NCBI GenBank assembly: GCA_027563935.2
Contig: CM050447.1
Coordinates: 12,678,501-12,742,500, forward strand
From: Costus lasius
Lineage: Eukaryota > Streptophyta > Magnoliopsida > Zingiberales > Costaceae
Reading direction: 5' to 3'
Length of the DNA: 64,000 nucleotides
Both the position numbers and the translations under genes were made by a program. The notes below the pieces were generated by a model, which ran no database searches, had not been told where the DNA came from, and worked only from the letters and a program-made list of their open reading frames with translations. Positions within the stretch are counted from its first letter, which is position 1, and the number at the start of each line of letters is the position of its first letter. This document shows positions 56,601 to 64,000 of the stretch, in pieces.

Positions 56601-59600
56601 ATAAGCATAAGAGATCCCCAGTAGACACATGGGTGTAATCTAAATAATATATATTTGTATACTAAGAAAGATGCTTCTTTAACAAGTTTCTTTCTGGAGA
56701 AAAAGAGAAATATGATTAATTGAAATGACAAGTATTTTTTAAATTTATTTTTACTCTTTTTATTCCCCTTAATTGTTGCACACTTTTTCTCGCTGTTTTT
56801 CTGTTAAAGTATGTGCCATTCTAAATAAGCTACCCTTCCTATGTTGCATCAGTTGGTATTAGGACCCTTGTTATTGTCTGTGATGCGGACAATTCTCATG
56901 ACTTGGAGTACAACTATGCTTGGTGGGAGACTCCAATCCTTCTTGCATGAGATAAATTTTAGACTCATCAGATGGCTAATATATAAACAGACATTTATGG
57001 TGGTGAACAAGTAGTTGATCACAGAGGCAAGATAATAAAAGAGGAATTCTGTGTGTGCATTTTGAGAAGTTTCTCGAGGAGTTACCATCCATGTTATGGT
57101 CCATATTCTGAAAAGATAAAAAAAAACCGTTCTAAAATGTCTTAAATTCCAATGCGGCTGAGGCTCTAAAGGTTGTTTTATAGGCACAATTTATGTTACC
57201 TTATAATGAAGTTATATTCATGTCTGGAATTTCATATTTATATTGATCTACGGATCAATATTCTCATGTTGTTTTGGACACATTTTGTCAAAATGCTTGG
57301 TAGTTGTGATTGGACAAGTTGGAGCATATGATAGATATGGATATAGTTGATAAAGACATGAAGTCATTATATCACTTGAAGTTCAGATACGTTAAATTGC
57401 CTTTTCAATTCAGATTTGTGATAATATGATTTTCCTGTAAAGCTAAGCCCTGGCCTTGTTTATTTAAAACCATGGTTTGCTTAAATTGCGATCTTGATAA
57501 AAGCTTATTGATACTTAATCAGTTATGTAAGAAAGTACACATAACAAGGTTAAATTAGTCATCAAGCCGCCTGTTTAGGATAATGTAACTTGTAAAACTG
57601 GTTTTAGTGAATCACTTTCAAGGGTAAAGTATGTTAATTGGTTCATTACCTTTTGTAGTATGGGAAATCTGCTTTCGTTCTTTCAACTTGTTCATACTCG
57701 TAGATCATACCTTATTATTTACTATTCATCTTATTATCTAGATTTTAACAGACGTGTATATATCTAATACCATTTTTATCTTTTAGTTTTCTGCATCTAT
57801 TTTAGCAGCATAATCTGCATTAGTCTTCGTACATGCTGTTTTTAGGTGTCTATTGAGTTGACCATGAAATGTGAAAAGAGACTAAACAATAAGGCACTCC
57901 ACCAAACTCCATCTTTGAGCCAGCATGATAATTAATGATTGTCAAAATTGACAATGGATTTATTTCTGACCCAAACTATTCAGAAATCACACACCCACTA
58001 GTGATTACCGTGGAAAAAAATCTGGCAATCAAACTTGTATACCCTCAGTCTGGAAGTTGCTGACCAATCTCTAGGAACTACAACTTGTATACCCTCAGTC
58101 CAGCAATCGCTGGCAATCTCTAGGATGTACCAATCCACTGAATGTTACGTAATTTATCACTATATTTATGCCACGGCTATTCTTGCATAATCATCTTCAG
58201 TTGCTGGCCAATCTCTAGGAACTACAACATGTATACTCTCAGTCCAGCAATTGCTGGCGAATCTCTAGGAAGTACCAATCCACTGAATGTTACATAATAT
58301 ATCACTATCTTTATGCCAAGGCTTTTCTTGCATAATCATCTAAATTTTACCAATTTTACATTATAGGTTATTACGTATTGGTGTATAAACAATTGATAAC
58401 AATGAGAGTTTCAGATTGATTATTCTCATAGCGCTAGTGTCAAACTAACTGGTGGAGATGCTTGTGATGCACTTTTTGCCTCGAGGGCAAGTTTGATGCT
58501 CATATATAAAGCCTGAACATATCAAAGACTATAGCCACATTCGAAGCTAGTCTTTAACGCTCAAGTTAGTCCAACCTGAAACCTCTGAGACAACTTACTC
58601 TGCTAAAGCTTGTTCCTGAATCCTTTGGTGCTTCAGTAAATATTTCTTTTTTTCTTCCCCTTAAGCTGTTAGCTCAATGTGATTCTCATGAAATGGACCT
58701 CCCAGGCTTCTTGTCTTATTGGCCTCAGCCAATCCAACTCGTGCCTTAATATCTTATATTTGTTTCTACTTGTCTATGGGATCGACCTGAGTCGGGGATT
58801 AATCTTCCTTGCCAGAACCAACCATGGCACAGACTGCAACATGCATCTGCCTTAAATCCGTGTTTGCAGACTGTGGCATGGTTGGTTATGATTTTCTATA
58901 TTGCTTGTCAAAATTAGTATTTTCCAGTAGGCTTGGAAGATGCACATTCGTCTTCTGATGTGCGACGGTGACAGTTGTTAAATCAATAGCTTGTTGAATG
59001 GAAAGGAGGAATATCTGGTTTTTTTTTGAAAAACCAGTGTACTGGTATTGTCTACCAGTATGGAAACATATTGAGATTAAGCCTTTTGCAGGTAAAAATT
59101 ATAAACAATAGTCAAGTCATAGGTATTAATTCCTGTAATGCTTGAATATTGTATAAGGGATTTGAATAAGGAGGCTGGATCTGCAGAAACTTCAGGTTAG
59201 TGCTTCTATTGTAATAAGATAATTCTTCAATGTGTAGTGTAACCGGTGCCTCATTTTCCCATCTTAAATAGAAGCAGCAATTTGTTTCGAAAGTAGAGAT
59301 ATCGATAAGACTGTATTTTCCATATTTACAAGTAACCTTTTTTTTTCAAAATACATAAATCATGGCCCCTTGCTGTTAATATCCTTGGAGAAAGCAAATT
59401 GCTACGTAGTTTATTTTGAAAATTGATGTTTGGGGATTTTGACAAACATATTATTTTTGCCTTTTCATCTACTTTCATGCACAATGCAACGCTCTCTTTG
59501 TTCATTGTATTATTTGCAGGCATACAGGAAGAGAGGATTTAACCTTTGACGATGTAATATTATTCTTCATATATCTTGTAAGGTGATAGGACATCTTGCT

Positions 59601-59952
59601 GTATGCAGCATTAGATTGTCATCTCTCTTGTTTTGCTTCGCCTTCAAAATGTTCTAGCAGTGTATGTTGAGGGTCATGCTTTATAATTGCATTATCCACT
59701 TATTCATAAGCTGTACAATGAATCTATATAATCTTTTCGGAGCATCAAGTAACTTTATCCGTTCATTTGTTTGTGAACTATTATTAGATTTATTACAGCC
59801 ATAGTATAACATATTTAGAGTTGCTTGATAATGTTTAATATTATGATACGTTTAACTAGTTTTTATAAACTTTGCAGCTTATGGATAATTTAATCCCAGT
59901 CACTGAGATGAAAAAACCACCACGTGTGCTCCGGAGAACGCACTCAATGTAG
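53635..59952 (+). CDS. Group A bZIP transcription factor (GBF4/ABI5-like), frame broken in exon 1
   Basis: Group A bZIPs bind ABRE/G-box DNA in ABA and seed programmes. Exon 1, 53635-54292, carries the conserved MDDLLRNLYVD and GAMTLEDFLSRAGAV motifs and the basic region KRMIKNRESAARSRERKQ (N-x7-R). Exon 2, 54387-54458, has AYTVELESLVMRLEEENASL (leucine zipper). Exon 3, 55989 to about 56018, has EEHHKMRLQ. The last exon, 59878-59952, has LMDNLIPVTEMKKPPRVLRR and ends THSM. A micro-exon at 59187-59195 is possible but doubtful. Within exon 1, the frame with MDDLLRNLY and the frame with EAEAQAPTPLPARDG through the bZIP differ by one base near 53830. As written the protein would stop at 53943. 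Either the gene is recently dead or there is a one-base assembly error. The introns are long, and one holds a TIR element. Confidence 0.85.
54614..55662. mobile_element. TIR DNA transposon or large MITE, 1049 bp, in the bZIP intron
   Basis: The left end GGCCAGTTTGAGGTTACT and the right end, read in reverse as GGCCCGTTTGGGGTTACT, match at 16 of 18 positions. The pairing extends outwards through CTATA/TATAG, so the target-site duplication is ambiguous. GGCCCGTTTGG-type ends are common in plant PIF/Harbinger- and hAT-like non-autonomous elements; the superfamily is not settled. The interior is GC-rich, has no transposase, and contains a 65-bp tandem array. It lies in intron 2 of the bZIP gene. 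Confidence 0.8.
55314..55540. repeat. 65-bp tandem array inside the TIR element
   Basis: Units starting GAGCGGATGAAGAGCTCG occur at 55314, 55379 and 55444, and a diverged start at 55509. The period is exactly 65 bp. A further half unit precedes at about 55270. Copies are nearly identical, so the expansion is recent. Confidence 0.9.
56019..58054. other. Long AT-rich bZIP intron, no gene seen
   Basis: No coding similarity and no element ends recognised. The minus-strand open frame at 56849-57187 matches nothing I know. Confidence 0.45.
58055..58342. repeat. 144-bp tandem duplication in the bZIP intron
   Basis: AGTTGCTGRCCAATCTCTAG starts at 58055 and 58199; the units run on in parallel for about 144 bp with scattered differences. 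A partial third unit (ACTTGTATACCCTCAGTC) precedes at about 58033. Confidence 0.8.
58816..58887. other. Short perfect-like hairpin in the bZIP intron
   Basis: Arms 58816-58839 and 58864-58887 pair over 24 bp with two mismatches, around a 24-nt loop. The arm starts AACCAACCATGGCACAG. Size and pairing resemble a small-RNA precursor or a tiny MITE, but nothing outside the arms pairs. Confidence 0.5.
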
Positions 59953-60690
59953 TGGTGAGGAGGACGAGGGTCGTTAAGGAATCGATCACCTTGTTTTCGA
60001 TGCTCAGGAAGACTGGCGAAAGTTTGACCGGCTTTGATGGACTTCTTGAGAGACATGCTTTGTTTCTGTTTAGAGGTGATCGCATATTTGTATAGAAAAA
60101 GGAAGCCTAAGAGATGTGTCTTCTGCATCCTGTCTTAATGAACGAGAGAATGCTGTTTGCAATTATTGAACAGATAATTAAAAGGAAAATCTTACAATTT
60201 GTGGTCTGGCTTTGAGAGTTTGCTCTCTTCTACAGTTGTTTTCGTTATTCACTTTCTTCTCCTTTATGTAACAATTGACTTCTCTAGCGGAATTAAAATT
60301 TTTAAATGGCACTTGCAGTTAAGTGATTTGGGGATGCATTTATGGGAGGTTCTTGATGTACTTTATTTTGCCGGACAACTCACTGACGAAGTTTGGCTTG
60401 GGTTAATAACATGGCGCTTAATTATTTATTTGGCACGAGAAAAGTGATCTCGAACTCACTGCACCACTCCTTGAAACCGATGCCGACTTCACTACACGGA
60501 ACAAATACCAGAGGGATACAAACAAAGAGTCCGGTCACGCCTCCCTGTACGTTGTCTTCTACCCTTGTCTCTGCCGTAAGTTGGAGCTATCGAACTCATA
60601 TTGAGTAATTTAAGAGAAATGATTAAAGTAATCATTGCACAATTAGTCTGACCTAGTGTATTACATTCCCCAAAAGTGTTTCACTTTTTG
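59953..60690. other. 3' flank of the bZIP gene, no gene seen
   Basis: Contains the bZIP 3' UTR. Open frames at about 60199-60608 match no family I know and lack supporting signals. Confidence 0.4.
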
Positions 60691-60699
60691 CAATTCTTT

Positions 60700-61030
60700 G
60701 GCACCTCCGTTTCTCATCCTACAAACTTTTCCCCTTTACACTTATTTAGCGGACGGATGGATATTGATTTTTTTTCCATATTTAACAGAGCGGACGGAAA
60801 AGTAGGAAAGGGAAAACTGGACGGATCAACACCCTATTTTCCTTCTAGAATTGATCCGTCTAGAATCGGACGGATCAACACTTCACACGCTCTCGTCTCT
60901 TATTCTCACCCCTCACGATTCGCATCTGCTCACACCTCACGCACTCTCGCCGCCCGCCTGATGTCCTGCTCTCCTTGCCGCCGCCGCCTGATCTCCTATT
61001 CTCCTTTCCGCCACCGATCTCCTTCTCCTA
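60700..61030. repeat. Dispersed repeat, second copy
   Basis: Related to about 41150-41700 by ordered blocks (GCGGACGGAAA, TTTTCCTTCTA, TCTCACCCCTCACG). It contains several ACGGATC motifs in both orientations, as found at DNA-transposon ends. It abuts the gypsy integrase remnant. Confidence 0.45.
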
Positions 61031-61457
61031 CTCGACGCCTTATTCCTTAGTCTTCGGTGTCGAAGCAGTGCTTCCACTCGAGGTGGAAATACCTTCGCTG
61101 AGGATGGCAATGCAATGTGACATGACAATGGATGAAAATGCCCAGTTACGTCTTGATGAGCTGGACACACTTGATGAGCAAAGACTGATTGCACAGCAAA
61201 ACCTGGAGCTATACCAAGCGCAAATGGCAAGGGCGTATGACAAGTTAGCCAGAGAACGCACTTTCAAGAAAGGAGATCTTGTCCTAGCAGTAAGGCGGCC
61301 CATCATATCCAATAAGATAGCAAAAGGGAAGTTCAACCCTAATTGGGAAGGACCCTACGTGATAGGAAAAGTCTACGAGGGGGGAGCCTAGCAACTGACA
61401 GATCAAGATGGGGCGCACCCGATGCCGCCCATCAACGGCCATTTCCTAAAGAAATAG
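61031..61457 (+). pseudogene. Ty3/gypsy (Tat-like) integrase C-terminal remnant
   Basis: Reads TPYSLVFGVEAVLPLEVEIP, then LRLDELDTLDEQRLIAQQNL, YDKLARERTFKKGDLVL and NPNWEGPYVIGKVYEGGA. A TAG follows where an aromatic residue is usual, then QLTDQDGAHPMPPINGHFLK. This is the C-terminal end of a plant gypsy integrase of the RIRE2/Tat kind, just before the polyprotein end. The rest of gag-pol is absent, so the element is truncated on its left. Dead by truncation and stop. Confidence 0.88.
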
Positions 61458-61601
61458 CACGCTTAAAACGCGAATCTGAGCCTGACCAAGCGACACTAGG
61501 CTCGAGAATATCAAAGCCGTTGCCAGCTGACTGTTTGCTAGGCCTGTGTAAGTTCCTCATATGAGCATTCACCAAGTTGAATAACGGAAGCATAAATTGA
61601 C

Positions 61602-61625
61602 TAAAAAAAAAAAAAAAAAAAAAAA
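61602..61625. repeat. Poly-A run
   Basis: About 24 A residues directly before the Cu/Zn SOD fragment and after the integrase remnant. Length may be affected by sequencing. Confidence 0.8.
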
Positions 61626-61635
61626 CCAGTGGATA

Positions 61636-61929
61636 CATGCCAACTGTGTTGCATTTTAATTTTGTTAAGAAGGAGTACGGGTCCCCTGAAGATAGAGAAT
61701 CGCCCTTACTAGTGATCCAGGGAATGTGGCTGCCGGGCAGGAAGATAGAGCTACTATCTCAATTGTTGACCACCAAGTTCCCCTCATTGGACCAAATTCT
61801 GTTATTGGGAGGGCTGTTATATTCCATGCTGATCCTAACAACCTTGGAAAAAGGAGACGCGCGCTAAGCAGAGCCATTAGAAACTCCAGGGGAGGAATTG
61901 CTCGCGGGATCATTGGACTACAAGTTTGA
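61636..61929 (+). pseudogene. Cu/Zn superoxide dismutase retro-fragment
   Basis: C-terminal half of a cytosolic-type Cu/Zn SOD. The first frame gives LHFNFVKKEYGSPEDRES; after a frame change near 61700 comes GNVAAGQEDRATISIVDHQ, then VPLIGPNSVIGRAVIFHADP, NNLGKRRRALSRAIRNSRGG and IARGIIGLQV followed by TGA. In the enzyme, the equivalent of HFNP..KEHG.PED, the VVHADPDDLGKGGHEL active-site loop and ACGIIGLQG are conserved. Here copper/zinc ligand positions and the disulfide Cys (ACG to ARG) are changed. Plant SOD genes have several introns in this region and none is present, so the copy came through RNA. It sits among gypsy sequences. Confidence 0.85.
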
Positions 61930-63187
61930 GTTCTACACTTCAATAATCCGCGTGATGGATTACGCAAAACTGATAAGAAACGGCTGAATATATCCCTTAA
62001 CATAACACGTGCAATCATGTGGGGCAACAAGTTGACAGCACTATCATACATTACGAGTCATAACAGCCTGCTAAAAGATCATCACACGACACATTATCAT
62101 ACATTTTCAGAAATCAACAAAGTCACAATCCATGCTTTCTCAAATTAAGGCAAGATCACCTTCAATCAAAGAGGACAAGATGACATGCAAGTTGCAATTC
62201 AACATCAGTAAGCAAAATGAAAGGGGAAAACTAATGCGAAGGCCTAGGGTTCAAATGCAAGGTACAAAAGGAAATAAATCAAAATTCCCCAATGATCTCC
62301 GGGAGAGCGCGCTTCAGTCTCTTGATGGAAGAGCGAATTCACCGTGTTCAATATCCTTGGTCTCATACCGCACATGTAGAAGAGCTAACGAGGCTTTGGA
62401 CTTCTCAATCAAATCCAGTTCGTCCCCCTGGGTGTCTTCATGTTCCTGCGAAATCATCGCACCTCTTCCCGATGAAATTTTGCTGTTCCCTCGCTGAAAA
62501 AATTCCAAGATTATCGTTATACTTTAAGCAAAGCTTAGAAAATGAAGTATATCTAAAGCAAGAATACCTTTCGACGGATTTGTACACGCTCGTGGCATAT
62601 ACAAAATCCGCCGAGGGGCATTTGTTGAACCATAAACTTTCCTTGTTTAAACCATGAAGATTCCTAATAAAGTCATGCCTTGCATCAAATTTCATATCAA
62701 GGAAATTATGGCAAAGAAGTGTAAGAACAATTCTAAGCAAGCCATTTTTCAAACTCCTAACACACGACAAGGGCTATCAAGCAGCAGAAAAAATCTGTTT
62801 AGAAAGGACTATAGCTTGGGACTGTGGGCAAGCTGATTTGCTTGCCTAGACAAGGAAAGTTTCAGCCTTATAGGCAAAAGAAATTTCGAGCCTGGCAACC
62901 CTCAGCAAGGAAGCTATCAAGGAAAGTAAAAAAAAAAGAAGGAGAAAAAGAGGGCGAGTGATCGCAGCAGCAAGTGTTCCAAAAAAAGAGAGATCAAAAT
63001 GGTGGTCGCACAAAACAAAGAAGTAGGAAATAAGTGGTAAATGAGAAGCGACCAGAGCTGGCATAAAAAAAGAGAGCTGACAGCAGTATGAGAAAAGGGA
63101 AGAAGAATAAGAAAAGAGAGAAGAAGCGTGAGTAAAACAAGAAGAAGACAAAAGAAGACAGCTGTGAAAGGCTGGGCTGAAAAACCT

Positions 63188-63195
63188 TATAAAAG
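63188..63195 (+). promoter_or_regulatory. TATA box, probably of an LTR promoter
   Basis: TATAAAAG in a plausible LTR setting, followed by AGGACAACACAGGCGACG. Orientation agrees with the integrase remnant. Confidence 0.4.
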
Positions 63196-63343
63196 GAGGA
63201 CAACACAGGCGACGAAAAAAAAAAAACAACACACAGACCGAAGACCAACGGAGACGAGCATTGCATAACAACACGTCGTGAAAAAAGAACGAGGTGGAAG
63301 AAGGTAGGGAAGGAATACACTCTCTCTCTCTCAATCGTTTTTT

Positions 63344-63460
63344 TTAGGCTTCATGGTCGCATTAAGCGACCTGGCAGCACAAAAACGCACACACCACTCT
63401 CTTGTCTTGTTGATCATTCGATTTCCTTAGGCTTCATGGTCGCACTAAGCGACCTGGCAC
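63344..63460. repeat. 34-bp direct repeat, period 83
   Basis: TTAGGCTTCATGGTCGCA followed by TTAAGCGACCTGGCA or CTAAGCGACCTGGCA occurs twice. Probably an internal LTR repeat. Confidence 0.8.
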
Positions 63461-64000
63461 CCCAAAGAATGCACCCGTACTACTCCCTCATTTTGCAAGT
63501 TGGGATCGCGTTGAATATCATGGCATCACAGTAAAAAAAAAAAGAAAAAAGAAAAGAAAAGAGAAGAGAAAAGAGAGGAGGGAGGAAGAAGAGGGAAGGT
63601 TTTCGTAAGCAAAAAAAAGAGAAGAAAAAAATAAATAACAACAAAAAAAACTCATGAAAGCAAGGAAAATAGAGAGAGAAGCACATACAAGAAAGGAGAA
63701 TGCAAAGAAGATGTGAGCAGGGGGCGGTTCTTACTGCCACGTTGCGTCATTGTCTTGGCTTCGCCGTCACCGTGTTTTAGCGTCCCTGCTGCAGCGCCAA
63801 GGGAGCATCTCGAGAGGCAGGCCTGCCGGAGGAAAGCCCACTGCGGTGTTGTTAAACCCTTGAGGAAGATCCTTGCCATGAGAAGGAGATAGCAAAAGGA
63901 AGTAAGTAGATTATTCAAACAGAAGAAAAGAGGAAGGAAGAGGCAAAAAAAAAAGAGACGTAAAAAGAGGAGGCTTATCGGCGGTGGAAGAGATGTAGTG

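Larger units (their letters stand above)
61930..64000. mobile_element. LTR-like DNA of a Tat/gypsy-type element, running off the window
   Basis: No coding similarity. The stretch is purine-rich and has an LTR-promoter look: TATAAAAG at 63188-63195 followed by an A-rich leader. A 34-bp direct repeat (core TTAGGCTTCATGGTCGCA) lies at 63344-63377 and 63427-63460, with period 83. Together with the integrase remnant upstream this suggests the 3' non-coding region and LTR of a Tat-like element. Boundaries were not found. Confidence 0.45.

Noticed and set aside
59187..59195. 9-nt micro-exon (Lys-Leu-Gln) in the bZIP gene
   Set aside because: It has AG and GT borders and keeps frame, but the length is minimal and the family alignment does not demand it.
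60199..60608. Two overlapping open frames of 82 and 71 aa
   Set aside because: No recognisable domain, no promoter or splice support, and next to AT-rich 3' flank.

Overview
This is a stretch of flowering-plant nuclear DNA. The evidence is spliced genes with GT-AG introns, plant-specific families (filament-like plant protein, EC1, ASR, group A bZIP, EXO70, SYP61), and abundant plant LTR, LINE and hAT elements. Very GC-rich single-exon genes (U-box, EXO70) sitting in AT-rich intergenic DNA, together with an ASR gene, suggest a monocot, probably not a grass. I cannot name the species.

Layout. 0.9-3.2 kb: 3' part of a filament-like plant protein gene. 4.0-5.3 kb: solo LTR. 5.9-8.9 kb: GPI-anchored PI-PLC X-domain gene. 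8.9-12.2 kb: no gene seen. 12.2-13.4 kb: PUB-type U-box E3 ligase (-). 15.0 kb: tRNA-Cys (-). 15.7-22.9 kb: a dead SYP61 t-SNARE gene whose first coding exon is split by a solo LTR that itself carries a second solo LTR. 23.7-24.2 kb: EC1-like egg-cell secreted peptide. 24.5-26.6 kb: plastid thioredoxin y. 27.0-28.7 kb: solo LTR. 29.7-30.2 kb: hAT MITE. 31.9-32.3 kb: ASR gene. 32.5-34.2 kb: solo LTR, followed by a 348-bp tandem duplication that runs up to the start of a DHH/DHHA1-family gene (35.0-40.2 kb). A hAT element in one intron of that gene carries a captured RING-H2 gene fragment. 42.3-44.3 kb: EXO70 pseudogene (-). About 45.5-53.2 kb: decayed L1-type LINE (-), cut by a solo LTR. 53.6-60.0 kb: group A bZIP gene with a reading-frame break in exon 1 and a TIR element in an intron. 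61.0-64.0 kb: Ty3/gypsy (Tat-like) integrase remnant, a Cu/Zn SOD retro-fragment and LTR-like DNA running off the edge.

The genes do not form a pathway; they are ordinary neighbours in plant chromatin. The window's interest lies in genome dynamics. There are six solo LTRs with target-site duplications and no LTR element with both ends. Two insertions can be checked to the base, because removing the LTR plus one target-site copy restores the interrupted SYP61 codon or LINE reading frame. There are also gene capture by a hAT element, promoter duplication, and several genes at different stages of decay. I found no convincing new defence or regulatory system. The most unusual protein is the DHH-family one, whose signature residues appear substituted.
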